A model generated the notes under the pieces. It saw only the letters and a list, made by a program, of their open reading frames with translations. It did no database searches and had not been told where the DNA came from. Source: Bacteroidales bacterium UBA1374 (GTDB lineage Bacteria; Bacteroidota; Bacteroidia; Bacteroidales; UBA932). Taken from it: a stretch of DNA of 64,000 bases. Both the position numbers and the translations under genes were made by a program. The DNA is taken from contig DBRG01000003.1 in assembly GCA_002305545.1 (NCBI GenBank), positions 28,264 through 92,263 of the forward strand, read 5' to 3'. Positions 1 through 7,675 of this stretch are shown here, piece after piece (positions within the stretch are counted from its first letter, which is position 1; each line of letters starts with the position of its first letter).

Positions 1-243
1 CTCCGTTCCAAGTGGCGGCAGCGATGTATTCTGGCAGCCGCAGAAGTGGGTGCCTCGCAGACTTGATTCTTTTGACTCATAATCAGCTACTTATGCAATT
101 CATACCCCCGGGGGTTTGAAACGGATAATGCTTTGAGAGCCAGCTAAAAGAACAATGTTTGCAACGCACCTTCCTGCCCGCTGCAGCACAGGCGGCAGCC
201 CGGACACAGGCGGAACCTCTTTATTCCTATAGGGAAGATGATT

Positions 244-308
244 GGTGCTGCGAAGCAACGCCTTTTATAAGCGCCAAACATGCCAAAGGCGTTTGGCGCA
301 CCGCCTTG
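244..308 (+). repeat. Double-hairpin repeat, copy 1
   Basis: GGTGCTGCGAAGCAACGCC (hairpin 1) is followed by a GCGCCAAA...TTTGGCGC stem (hairpin 2) and CACCGCCTTGAAG. The same order occurs at 18257-18312 and, inverted, at 6735-6807. Hairpin 2 in this copy carries about 8 extra bases. Function unknown. Confidence 0.7.
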
Positions 309-353
309 AAGACCGCCAAGCGGTCGTTGGGGCAGTAATACGTATAACTGCAA

Positions 354-427
354 GATTGCTTGACTACTAAGAACGGAGTGCCTCGGCTTAAAAGAAAAAG
401 CACTCCGTTCTTAGTAGTCAGGCGATC
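354..427 (+). repeat. CTCGGC-loop hairpin, copy a
   Basis: The 5' arm 354-381 pairs with the 3' arm 400-427 over 28 positions. All are Watson-Crick except two T-G pairs, which become U-G in plus-strand RNA. The loop 382-399 reads CTCGGCTTAAAAGAAAAA. The neighbouring GGCGATCGCC is itself a palindrome. Stem sequence differs from other copies while the loop start CTCGGC is kept. Confidence 0.8.
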
Positions 428-444
428 GCCTGCAGGGAAGGGTT

Positions 445-471
445 GGAGCCTCGGTGTACAAAAAAAGCTCC
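445..471 (+). repeat. CTCGGC-loop hairpin, copy b
   Basis: A short GGAGC/GCTCC stem carries the loop CTCGGTGTACAAAAAAA. It is followed by TGGTGCTGCGTCTGACC, related to the GTGGTGGCAGCGACC flank seen after other copies. Outer pairing is weak. Confidence 0.6.
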
Positions 472-508
472 CGGTTCTTTATGGTGCTGCGTCTGACCGT
501 TGCATGAA

Positions 509-533
509 GGGACTCCTCGGCTTAGAAAAGCCC
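509..533 (+). repeat. CTCGGC-loop hairpin, copy c (degenerate)
   Basis: GGGACTC, loop CTCGGCTTAGAAAA, then GCCCC. The stem is imperfect. It lies just beyond the 3' end of the C69 peptidase gene. Confidence 0.5.
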
Positions 534-575
534 CCCATTTTTGGGGTGCAGAAACAGCGCTTAGAGTCTCGTGTA

Positions 576-2249
576 CTACGGAGCCAGCAGGCGTTCCCCG
601 GTGTCTTTGACAACGGCTTCTTTCCAGTGCTGGTTGTAACCGCCGTATACGGGGGCGGGCGGAATGGAGTCGGAGTGGCCGTTGGTGGCAAAGCTGCCGT
701 CTGGGTTCTGGCGCTTGATGTTGCCGTCTATATATTTGACCAGCAGGTAAATATCCAATTCCTGCCAACGTTTGAACAGGTCCGATGCCGTGCTAAGTGA
801 GTAGTCTGTCAGAAAGCGACGGGCTTCCAGCGGGTCGCGTTCCCACAGCTCCATCGCCAGCCTGTCTGTATGGGGGATCTCAGCCATGCGGGCATTCTCG
901 TGATCATCCACGGCCTGCCGGACTTCTGCCCCGATCTGGTTGTAGCGCAGGTAGGCAAACTGGGCAATGCGGTTGCACAGCCAGAACATGGACAGGGGCG
1001 AGTATTGCAGCATGGAAGCTCCCTGCCCCAGGGCATAATGAGGCGACACCTCCAGGGAAGAAGTGTACACGGGAGTCAGGGGCGAAGTCCCGGCATCGTC
1101 CACGCCAAACCAGAAGATGCCTCCTATTTCACGGGGCCACCGGGAGCGGCATTGTCCCACGAACCAGAAACCGGTTTGCTGGGTGGCTATGGCTCTTTCG
1201 TTGAGGTATTGTTTCCCTTCCACTTCAAAATCCATGGGGCGCCAGCGGTAGGGAAGGTCGTGGCCTCCGGCTCCTATGTCACAGGTCATGTCCATGGGGG
1301 TGCCTTCGTAATGGTCCCGCATCATGTCGGCCACCTGTTTGACAGTAAGTTTCTCTTTGGCTTTCACGTACAAAGGCAGGGGACGGCCCGGGTCGTGTCC
1401 CAGGGCGTATGGAAGATAAGGAGCCATGTCCTCGGCCCCGTGTTTGTTGAAAAAGGCCCACACCCGGGCGTCGCAGCCACGGATGGTGCCTCCGTCCGCC
1501 GGACCATATGCCTCGGCAAAACTGAAAAGGCTGTCGGGGCCGCTGTAAAGGCCGGTTTCCCGCGCATGTTCGATCACGTCGGGGGCATACAGGCAATTCT
1601 GGGGGTCATCCAGGGGAAAGCGGCGGATCCTGGCCTGGTTGGCATGTGCCGAGATGGTCCCGTCGGGCAGGCGGATGGCCACCCAGACAATCCCTTTGTT
1701 GACGTTCTCTCCGTTCACCAACCGGGGCGCTTTTCCAATCACGTCCATGAACCAGACCTCGTGGGGATCAGCAAAGGAAATGGATTCCCCGGAAGAGGCG
1801 TAGCCGTACTCGTTGGCCAGGATGGTAAAGACCTCAATGGCCTGCCGGGCGGTACGGGCACGCTGCAGGGCAATATACATGAGCGAGCCGTAATCCATGA
1901 TACCCTGGGGGTCATGGTGTGTGGAGACCCCGCCCCAGGTGCTTTCGCCCACCACCACCTGGTGTTCATTCATGTTCCCCACCACAGAATACGTTTCCCT
2001 GGCCTGGGGAATCCGGCCGAGGTAGCGGTTGGTGCCCCATTCGCGGACATCCATCATGGCACCTTCCGGATGCAGGGCTGCCGGATAAAAAACCAGGCAA
2101 CCATACCGGGTGTGCGAATCGGCCGCGTAGGTGACCATGCACGAGCCATCGGCCGAGGCTCCTTTGGTGATCAGTAAATTGGTGCAGGCGTGTGCGCGGT
2201 TTGCTGTAAGCGCCAGTAGTGCAGTAAAAAGGAAGATACACTGTTTCAT
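576..2249 (-). CDS. Secreted C69-family dipeptidase
   Basis: A 557-residue exported peptidase of the C69 (PepD-like) family, N-terminal-nucleophile hydrolases that cleave dipeptides. Residues 1-21 are a signal peptide ending in AHA. The next residue, Cys22 in ACTNLL, fits the catalytic N-terminal cysteine exposed by processing. Family blocks visible downstream include GESTWGG, the SFADPHEVWFMDV region and a CDIGAGGHD region. Length is normal for the Bacteroidota enzymes. It lies 15 bp downstream of the S9 peptidase gene on the same strand, so the two are probably co-transcribed and could act in sequence on peptides in the periplasm. Substrate specificity cannot be read from the sequence. Confidence 0.88.
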   Translation of the reverse strand: MKQCIFLFTALLALTANRAHACTNLLITKGASADGSCMVTYAADSHTRYGCLVFYPAALHPEGAMMDVREWGTNRYLGRIPQARETYSVVGNMNEHQVVVGESTWGGVSTHHDPQGIMDYGSLMYIALQRARTARQAIEVFTILANEYGYASSGESISFADPHEVWFMDVIGKAPRLVNGENVNKGIVWVAIRLPDGTISAHANQARIRRFPLDDPQNCLYAPDVIEHARETGLYSGPDSLFSFAEAYGPADGGTIRGCDARVWAFFNKHGAEDMAPYLPYALGHDPGRPLPLYVKAKEKLTVKQVADMMRDHYEGTPMDMTCDIGAGGHDLPYRWRPMDFEVEGKQYLNERAIATQQTGFWFVGQCRSRWPREIGGIFWFGVDDAGTSPLTPVYTSSLEVSPHYALGQGASMLQYSPLSMFWLCNRIAQFAYLRYNQIGAEVRQAVDDHENARMAEIPHTDRLAMELWERDPLEARRFLTDYSLSTASDLFKRWQELDIYLLVKYIDGNIKRQNPDGSFATNGHSDSIPPAPVYGGYNQHWKEAVVKDTGERLLAP

Positions 2250-2264
2250 GATGCAAGATTTTCT

Positions 2265-5123
2265 CTACGGAGTAGTCAGTTCCAGTCCCCAGTCAATGCC
2301 TTTGCGAGTAGCCGGAACACCGGTTTTCATCCATACAGGCATGGGCGCTCCTTTCAGGAAATGGTTGAAGAACTGTTCCAGGCGCATGCTCAAGTCTTTC
2401 GCATTCACACGTTCGCCCAGGTTGTGGGACTCATTGTTGTACTGGAGCATCCATACGGGTTTGCCCAACCTGCGCAAGGCCGTGAATAGTTCAATGCCCT
2501 GGTACCACGGAACTGCCTCGTCCTTGTCGTTATGCATGATGAGCAAGGGGGTTTCCACCTTATCAGCAAAAAACAAGGGGGAATTTTCTATGTAAAGATC
2601 GAATCCGTCCCACAGGGTTTGCCCGATGCGGCTCTGTGAGTGTTCATACTGGAACTGGCGGACCATGCCCGATCCCCAGCGGATACCGCCGTAGGCGCTG
2701 GTCATGTTGGATACGGGAGCTCCTGCACCGGCTGCTTTCCATTTGAAAACCTGGGGCTGTGTGACCATGTAAGCCACCTGGTAGCCTCCCCAGCTTTGTC
2801 CCTGGATAGCAATGTTGTCTGCATCTATCCAGCTGTTCTCTGCAATGAGTTTCTTTACGCCCGGGACAATACAGTCCAGTGCGCTTTTGCCCGGATGTCC
2901 TGTCTGGTAAGCAATGTCGGGTACAAAGACGATGTATTCATTGCTAACAAAAAAGGGTATGTTTATGGTAGAACGGCTGGGAGCCGGAGCCCTGTAGGTA
3001 TGGAGTGTATGGGATGTCCTTTCATAAAAATACACGATCATAGGGTATTTCTTTGCGGGATCAAAGTTTTCCGGTTTGTACAGGATCCCCTCCAGGTCCA
3101 CCCCTGTAGCAGATTTCCAGTGAACCAGCCCGGCGGTGCCCCAGTTGTATTCTTTTTGTTGGGGGTTGATGTCCGTGATCCTTACCTGGGTTTTGAATTT
3201 GTCTTTTGTAAACCATATGTCAGGAGAATACTCAAAATTGTGTTTGCTGTAGATCATCACTTTCCCGTCTTTTGAACGGGTCAGGTACGCAAAGGTCACA
3301 GGTTCCTGGATCCAGCGTGTCATCACCGGGCGCCTTTTGCCCATCTGTTTGTAGTAGTATCCGCTTTCCTTGGTGGTGTTGTCAAACACAGAAAAGTATA
3401 TGGTCTCTTTGGCCTTTACGGGATCTTTTTTCACTCCCGGGGTACCGGCAGGCAACAACGTCTCATCCAGCCTTACGATACGGAAGGTAAGGTTCTCCCT
3501 GCGGCCCAGCCCGTCTGTAAGGTTCACGGGGGCCATTTCACCCGAAGGATCCATCTGCCAGATATCATACCGGTCGTTGATGAAAATTGCCTGGTCTCCT
3601 TCCAGCCAGCCTTCGTTCCCGTAGGAAGAGGCCATTTCCGGTGAATCATGCAACTCATTGGCAAAAGAGACATCCATCCCCTTGGTCATGCAAACGATTT
3701 GCCTGTTCTGTACATCACAGGAATACCATTGTTGATCCCGGTTGTTGAACCAGACCAGGTATTTTCCTTCTTCCGAGGCGCTTACCCCGGATATATAGGC
3801 GTCTTTGAGCAGGGCCGAGGCCGAGCCGTCCGCGATGTTGATCAGGTAGAGGTCAGAGCGGGGATTGGAGCTCCAGGAGGATTCCAGCTGATAGGGGTAG
3901 TCGCTGACCGAATAGCCCCAGTCGGCATCATATTCCTGAGGAACCTGCACAATGTGGTGCTCGTCCGTGGAGAGCTGCCGCCAGGAAAGGGTTTGCTGGT
4001 CTTCCAGGTCCATCACGCACAGGTAGGATTTTTTCAGGTCCCTGTTCAGGTTCTGCAACTGTTGCGGCTGGATGTAATTGTCCTGGTAATGCCAGATATC
4101 CAGCTGTGCCACTTCAGAGTCAAGAATGGTCGTATCCTTTTCCGGCAGAACGGGAGCAATCCCAAAAAACAGCCTGTGCCCCGATTTGCTGAATATAAGT
4201 GCCCGGTTCTCACTGATCTTCCAGTCTTGTGCCAGGCCTTCCAGGTTGTTGTTTATCAGTATTTTTGCCTTATCATGGTCCTGGTTGTAATACAGGATGC
4301 TGACGTTATTCTTTCCCTGTTGCGTTGTGTCAAGGCTGGCATAGAAAGCCAGATGGCGGTTGTCTTCACTGACCACGGGAAGTTTCACCTTCTGCTTCAG
4401 GTCAATGGTGTATATGCCGGTAAGCTGTCTGTCTTTGGGAGTGTACATGAACAATCCGGCTTCCAGAAGGCTGTCCTTTGAGTGGGGCCTTCTGACAAAA
4501 AACAGGGTGTCCCCGCCCGTACTGAAATTGTAATCAGAAACAGCCGGGAGCGTGTCTGTGGATCCTGTGGCCAGGTGGTACACCATCAGGTCTTCTCCCT
4601 GGTCCTTTTCTTTCTTATCGGGTTTTTTCCCGCCGGTAGTATCGGCAGGTATATCACACTGGAAGGCAATATGGGTTTTCCCCAATTTGCCGATTTTCAC
4701 CGACTTCAGGAAGGGTATCTTTTTCAGCTCTCCTGTCACACAATTATATATGCCGAGTGTATCCTTGGGCATCTGGTCCTTTTTGAGTTTTTTGAGCTTT
4801 GCTTCTTTTGTTTCCCTGAAAAAAGGATTGATGGTAGCAATCAGGAACTTACCGTCCGGTGTCAGCTTGGGCTGGCTGGCCCTTTCAATACGCTGCTTTT
4901 TAAGTGTTTCCAGGTTCAGCACCTCTGCATAACGGTCACCTTCCTGTTCCTGAACAAGGTACGAGGCATATTTCCCGTCTTCACTCATAGATAGCGCCCC
5001 TACATTTTTCCAGGCGTCGTAAACACTGTGATCCAGCGGCTTTTTCTGGCCCTGAAAAGGCTGTTGTGCCCGGGCAGAAGCAGCTATAAAAATAACTGTC
5101 AATAATAAAATGGATTTTTTCAT
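2265..5123 (-). CDS. Exported S9 family prolyl oligopeptidase-like peptidase
   Basis: About 952 residues. I start at 5123 (MKKSILLL...), which begins a clean signal peptide ending ARAQQ; the longer frame to 5153 adds ten residues before it. The N-terminal two thirds is a beta-propeller-like region rich in DG/D-x-YLI blades. The C-terminal alpha/beta hydrolase domain carries the serine-protease triad: Ser777 in GQSWGGYQ, Asp868 in HNDKDEAVP and His900 in NNESHNLGER. Such enzymes trim peptides in the periplasm. It is the first gene of a likely two-gene unit with the C69 dipeptidase. A TATCTTTG -7 element lies about 28 bp upstream of the start. Confidence 0.9.
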   Translation of the reverse strand: MKKSILLLTVIFIAASARAQQPFQGQKKPLDHSVYDAWKNVGALSMSEDGKYASYLVQEQEGDRYAEVLNLETLKKQRIERASQPKLTPDGKFLIATINPFFRETKEAKLKKLKKDQMPKDTLGIYNCVTGELKKIPFLKSVKIGKLGKTHIAFQCDIPADTTGGKKPDKKEKDQGEDLMVYHLATGSTDTLPAVSDYNFSTGGDTLFFVRRPHSKDSLLEAGLFMYTPKDRQLTGIYTIDLKQKVKLPVVSEDNRHLAFYASLDTTQQGKNNVSILYYNQDHDKAKILINNNLEGLAQDWKISENRALIFSKSGHRLFFGIAPVLPEKDTTILDSEVAQLDIWHYQDNYIQPQQLQNLNRDLKKSYLCVMDLEDQQTLSWRQLSTDEHHIVQVPQEYDADWGYSVSDYPYQLESSWSSNPRSDLYLINIADGSASALLKDAYISGVSASEEGKYLVWFNNRDQQWYSCDVQNRQIVCMTKGMDVSFANELHDSPEMASSYGNEGWLEGDQAIFINDRYDIWQMDPSGEMAPVNLTDGLGRRENLTFRIVRLDETLLPAGTPGVKKDPVKAKETIYFSVFDNTTKESGYYYKQMGKRRPVMTRWIQEPVTFAYLTRSKDGKVMIYSKHNFEYSPDIWFTKDKFKTQVRITDINPQQKEYNWGTAGLVHWKSATGVDLEGILYKPENFDPAKKYPMIVYFYERTSHTLHTYRAPAPSRSTINIPFFVSNEYIVFVPDIAYQTGHPGKSALDCIVPGVKKLIAENSWIDADNIAIQGQSWGGYQVAYMVTQPQVFKWKAAGAGAPVSNMTSAYGGIRWGSGMVRQFQYEHSQSRIGQTLWDGFDLYIENSPLFFADKVETPLLIMHNDKDEAVPWYQGIELFTALRRLGKPVWMLQYNNESHNLGERVNAKDLSMRLEQFFNHFLKGAPMPVWMKTGVPATRKGIDWGLELTTP

Positions 5124-5150
5124 GGGAATTTTTTTGGGGGATACAAGTTG

Positions 5151-5158
5151 CAAAGATA
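5151..5158 (-). promoter_or_regulatory. Bacteroidota -7 element for S9 peptidase
   Basis: On the minus strand this reads TATCTTTG, matching TAnnTTTG, 28 bp before the chosen start. I see no good -33 TTTG at the usual spacing. Confidence 0.5.
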
Positions 5159-5212
5159 ATAAAAGAGGCAGAACCTTTTTGCTACAAGTGCTTTCAGCCG
5201 CACAAGGAAAGG

Positions 5213-5238
5213 GAAGTTTATTTTGTATGCCGAGGCTT
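5213..5238 (-). repeat. CTCGGC-loop hairpin relic, copy k
   Basis: Read on the minus strand, GAAG, then C-CTCGGCATACAAAATAAA, then CTTC. The loop motif is intact but the stem is only 4-5 bp. It is probably a decayed copy. It lies between the S9 peptidase and Fic genes. Confidence 0.4.
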
Positions 5239-5374
5239 CAACCAGCGTGTTAGCGTATGGTATTCAAAACAGATCCGGCTTTCTGTGGAAACAAGGTCAT
5301 CGGCAAGACAGAGAAAGGCTTGACATTCATCAGAGAATGTGCTACACATAATCTTTTATTTTTATTTTTGTAAT

Positions 5375-6400
5375 ATGGACGAGAAGTTACTTATAGAGCT
5401 CATTACCAAATACAAGAATCTGGGTATTGACAAACAGAAAAATTATGACAAATTCTATCTGTACTCCATTATTACCCATTCTACTGCCATTGAAGGCTCC
5501 ACAGTAACAGAGATCGAGAATCAGTTGCTCTTTGACCAGGGAATCAGTGCTTCCGGAAGGAGTATGAATGAACAGTTGATGAATCTTGATTTAAAGGCAG
5601 CCTACGAGAAAGCGCTACTGCATGCTAAAGAGCATAGGAGCATCTCGGTAGAATTACTGAAAGAACTATCTGGCATCCTTATGCGCAATACCGGGAGTGA
5701 ATATAAAACATCTCTCGGCTCATTTACTTCTGCAAAGGGAGATCTCAGACTTTTGAATGTAACGGCAGGATTTGAAGGAAAGTCGTATTTGAATTATTCA
5801 AAAATACCGGCTGTCCTGGATGATTTTTGCCAATGGCTGAACGATGCCCGCAAAACATATACCGACACGCGCTCTCTCTATAAAATGAGTTTCGATGCTC
5901 ATTACAAACTGGTCACCATTCATCCATGGGCTGACGGAAACGGCCGTATGGCCCGTCTGCTGATGAATATGCTTCAGTTCGAGGCAGGGTTAATCCCTTC
6001 TATTATTAAGAAAGAAAACAAAGCCAAATATATTGAATCCCTCATCCAGACAAGGGAATCCGGCAATCTTGAGATCTTCAGCAACTTTATGTTTGAAGAG
6101 CATACCTCCAACCTAAAGGGAAGGATTGCCAAGTATGAATTATCATCTGCTGAAGATGTCCCTGTAAATGTCCCTGTAAATGTCCCTGTAAAGATTTCAT
6201 CAAGACAGGCAAGCATTATAGATCTCATTCGGATAGATTCATCTGTCACGACCGACAACCTTGCCCGAAAAATTCATGTCAGTTCCAAAACTGTAAAACG
6301 TGATATTGCTTATCTCAAACAACAAGGCATTCTATTACGTGAAGGATCCGACAAAAAAGGAAATTGGATTATCTCTGTTCCCATTGACCCCATTGATTAA
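5375..6400 (+). CDS. Fic family protein (AMPylase-like) with C-terminal HTH
   Basis: About 341 residues from ATG 5375; the upstream ATG at 5339 would add an unlikely AT-rich leader. An N-terminal inhibitory helix motif SxxxEG is seen at residues 36-41 (STAIEG). The Fic core HPWADGNGRMAR starts at His183, with Trp in place of the usual Phe. Family members transfer AMP or related groups to protein hydroxyls, and the inhibitory motif blocks ATP orientation. A VPVN linker encoded by three 12-bp repeats (6158-6193) leads to a winged-helix domain (SSKTVKRDIAYLKQQG). The gene is more AT-rich than its neighbours and is followed 17 bp later by a small membrane protein gene. Target unknown; there is no separate antitoxin gene, consistent with self-inhibition. 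Confidence 0.9.
   Translation: MDEKLLIELITKYKNLGIDKQKNYDKFYLYSIITHSTAIEGSTVTEIENQLLFDQGISASGRSMNEQLMNLDLKAAYEKALLHAKEHRSISVELLKELSGILMRNTGSEYKTSLGSFTSAKGDLRLLNVTAGFEGKSYLNYSKIPAVLDDFCQWLNDARKTYTDTRSLYKMSFDAHYKLVTIHPWADGNGRMARLLMNMLQFEAGLIPSIIKKENKAKYIESLIQTRESGNLEIFSNFMFEEHTSNLKGRIAKYELSSAEDVPVNVPVNVPVKISSRQASIIDLIRIDSSVTTDNLARKIHVSSKTVKRDIAYLKQQGILLREGSDKKGNWIISVPIDPID
6158..6193 (+). repeat. 12-bp in-frame tandem repeat in fic
   Basis: Three copies of GTCCCTGTAAAT (the last ends in AAG) encode VPVN-VPVN-VPVK between the Fic core and the HTH. Slippage would change linker length in steps of four residues. Confidence 0.85.
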
Positions 6401-6417
6401 TTTTTTCATCAAGTGCT

Positions 6418-6720
6418 ATGAAAACAAAAACATTTCTTTGTCCCGAATGTAGTCATAAACAGAAATTCTATCATGTTGTAACTGAGTGGCCCTTTACAAA
6501 ATGGGAATGCCCTAATTGTAAAAGTAAAATTAAATTAGATACTTCTATCAGTATTCCCACTTCTGTAGCTATTGTACTAGGACTCATTCTGATCTTTCGT
6601 CGGATTGATCCACCTATCTGGCTTGGTTGTTTAATTTTTGTTGTTTATTCAGCTTTGGCATTGATCCTTTTTTATAAAACTGTAAAGCTTATTCATCATT
6701 ATAAAAAGAGTGAGAAGTAA
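6418..6720 (+). CDS. Small zinc-ribbon membrane protein
   Basis: 100 residues, no recognised family. The N-terminus holds a CPEC...CPNC pair about 25 residues apart, typical of a zinc ribbon. Two hydrophobic segments follow (about residues 46-60 and 68-88), then a basic tail. Predicted topology is a membrane hairpin with a cytoplasmic zinc finger. It starts 17 bp after the fic gene on the same strand, and the two share low GC, so they may be one acquired unit. It could be an accessory of Fic, but nothing in the sequence proves that. Confidence 0.65.
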   Translation: MKTKTFLCPECSHKQKFYHVVTEWPFTKWECPNCKSKIKLDTSISIPTSVAIVLGLILIFRRIDPPIWLGCLIFVVYSALALILFYKTVKLIHHYKKSEK

Positions 6721-6734
6721 CGATTCGTGAATTA

Positions 6735-6807
6735 ACCGCCTTATGGTCTTTCAAGGCGGTGCGCCAAAGGCCTTTGGCGCATAATAAAGGCGCTGCTTCG
6801 CAGCACC
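6735..6807 (-). repeat. Double-hairpin repeat, copy 2 (inverted)
   Basis: Read on the minus strand: GGTGCTGCGAAGCAGCGCC, TTTATTAT, then GCGCCAAAGGCCTTTGGCGC, then ACCGCCTT. An extra 8-bp stem (ACCGCCTT at 6735 with AAGGCGGT ending at 6760) closes the far end. It abuts the first terminal-inverted-repeat element through a 24-bp linker that is also present, inverted, at 18233-18256. Confidence 0.75.
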
Positions 6808-6831
6808 TATCATTGTTCCCGGCTGCTTTGT

Positions 6832-6931
6832 GGGAGGTGGTAAGTAACAACTATGTTACAGAAAATCGCAAAAGTCTGTATGTGTGCACGTTAAAGGCGT
6901 GTAACCATTTTTCGCTACTTACCACCCTCCC
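6832..6931. repeat. 100-bp terminal-inverted-repeat element, copy 1
   Basis: Begins GGGAGGTGGTAAGTA and ends TACTTACCACCCTCCC. The interior is clearly related to copy 2 (shared GTTACA, GTGTGCA, GGCGTGT blocks). No coding capacity and no obvious target-site duplication. Confidence 0.8.
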
Positions 6932-6951
6932 TGGATTTCAGCGGTTTTGTA

Positions 6952-7050
6952 GGGAGGTGGTAAGTAGCAACCATGTTACAAAAACGCACAATGCATTGTT
7001 TACGTGTGCATTAGAAGCGTGTCCGTATTTTTCATCACTTACTACCTCCC
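6952..7050. repeat. 99-bp terminal-inverted-repeat element, copy 2
   Basis: Begins GGGAGGTGGTAAGTA and ends CACTTACTACCTCCC. It lies 20 bp after copy 1 in the same orientation. Confidence 0.8.
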
Positions 7051-7081
7051 CCGGTTTTTGCGGTTTTCTGGTGTTTTTTGG

Positions 7082-7180
7082 GGGAGGTGGTAAGTAACAG
7101 TTTTGTTATTAAATCTTGTAACATGCAGTTATTGAGGGCCATATTGGTGTCGATGCTGTTATAGCTACTTACCACCTCCC
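7082..7180. repeat. 99-bp terminal-inverted-repeat element, copy 3
   Basis: Begins GGGAGGTGGTAAGTA and ends TACTTACCACCTCCC. The ends match copies 1 and 2 but the interior has diverged strongly, while the length is unchanged. Confidence 0.78.
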
Positions 7181-7213
7181 AGTCAACATCAACTCCAAAA
7201 GGGGTAAAGTCCC

Positions 7214-7272
7214 GGTCAGTAACTAAATTCAGGGATAAGCCTGGTTCAGTAAACTAAATCCAGGGATAACCT
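7214..7272 (+). repeat. 30-bp imperfect tandem duplication
   Basis: GGTCAGTAACTAAATTCAGG... (7214-7242) is followed directly by GGTTCAGTAAACTAAATCCA... (7243-7272), both ending GGGATAA(G)CCT. Non-coding. Confidence 0.6.
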
Positions 7273-7294
7273 GACATAAGTCAACTGATAAGTG

Positions 7295-7413
7295 GTACCG
7301 CGTACACTTGATGTATTGCCTTGTTTGACAGGTGAATAACAAAAGAGCTCTACAGGGGAGCTCTTTTGTTATAATGCTGATATCCAGTGTAATGAATCAA
7401 GTGTACGCGGTAC
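7295..7413. repeat. 119-bp nested palindrome
   Basis: Outer arms GTACCGCGTACACTTGAT (7295-7312) and its exact complement (7396-7413) enclose a second perfect 15-bp stem, 7336-7350 with 7358-7372, around the loop TACAGGG. The flanking sequence does not pair. The shape resembles a small mobile-element remnant or an operator with a central hairpin; no transposase is nearby. Confidence 0.75.
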
Positions 7414-7471
7414 TCCTGACGCTTGGTCGCTCCTTGCAGGCACTGATCCTGACGGGCACTACTCCTGGCGG

Positions 7472-7550
7472 GCGGTTGCTGCCACCACTTGGAACGGAGA
7501 GCCTCGGCGTACCAAACAAGCTCTCCGTTCCAAGTGGTGGCAGCGACCGC
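7472..7550 (+). repeat. CTCGGC-loop hairpin, copy d (31-bp stem)
   Basis: Arms 7472-7502 and 7520-7550 pair over 31 positions with one T-G exception, U-G in plus-strand RNA. The loop 7503-7519 is CTCGGCGTACCAAACAA. The GTGGTGGCAGCGACC block that follows other copies is here part of the stem. Confidence 0.85.
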
Positions 7551-7585
7551 TCCAGGCAATAGAAGCACGGTCCGCAGCAGGCAGT

Positions 7586-7632
7586 AAAAAAACGGAGAGC
7601 CCCGGCGTACCCGGAAAGCTCCCCGTTTTTTT
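7586..7632 (-). terminator. CTCGGC-loop hairpin copy e; likely kbl terminator
   Basis: Arms 7586-7600 and 7618-7632 pair with one A-C mismatch around the loop CCCGGCGTACCCGGAAA. On the minus strand the AACGGGGAGC/GCTCTCCGTT stem is followed by seven T residues, 44 bp beyond the kbl stop codon. This is the copy that best fits an intrinsic terminator. The plus strand also has a T run after its stem. Confidence 0.6.
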
Positions 7633-7675
7633 TGTGGCGACACTGAAAGCAGCTCTGCTGTTCAAAGCGCCGTAT

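Larger units (their letters stand above)
1..575. repeat. Intergenic repeat island 1 (no gene)
   Basis: No credible gene. The first 26 bases are the 3' arm and conserved GTGGCGGCAGCGA flank of a CTCGGC-loop hairpin whose 5' half lies outside the window. A double-hairpin repeat follows at 244-308, then three CTCGGC-loop hairpins at 354-427, 445-471 and 509-533. A small stem (CCCC at 533-536 with GGGG at 543-546), read on the minus strand, is followed by a short T run and could terminate the C69 peptidase gene that ends at 576. Open frames here are palindromic artefacts. The order double-hairpin then two CTCGGC hairpins recurs at 18257-18478. Confidence 0.75.
6721..7675. repeat. Intergenic repeat island 2 (no gene)
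   Basis: About 950 bp without a supportable gene. In order: an inverted double-hairpin repeat (6735-6807), three 99-100 bp elements with terminal inverted repeats (6832-7180), a 30-bp tandem duplication (7214-7272), a nested palindrome (7295-7413) and two CTCGGC-loop hairpins (7472-7550, 7586-7632). Apparent open frames of 60-110 codons run through the palindromes and look like no protein. Confidence 0.8.

Noticed and set aside
870..2177. A 435-codon plus-strand open frame opposite the C69 peptidase
   Set aside because: It is the antisense of a well-supported gene with a signal peptide and catalytic Cys; its sequence resembles no protein.
6735..6760. Rho-independent terminator after the zinc-ribbon gene
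   Set aside because: The 8-bp stem is real but no T run follows it on either strand; it is better treated as part of the double-hairpin repeat.
6759..7097. A 112-codon plus-strand open frame in island 2
   Set aside because: It runs through repeat units and translates them repeatedly; no domain or start signal.
6832..7180. Three regularly spaced repeats that might be a CRISPR array
   Set aside because: The repeated units are 99-100 bp palindromic elements with diverged interiors and spacers of 20 and 31 bp; there are no cas genes.
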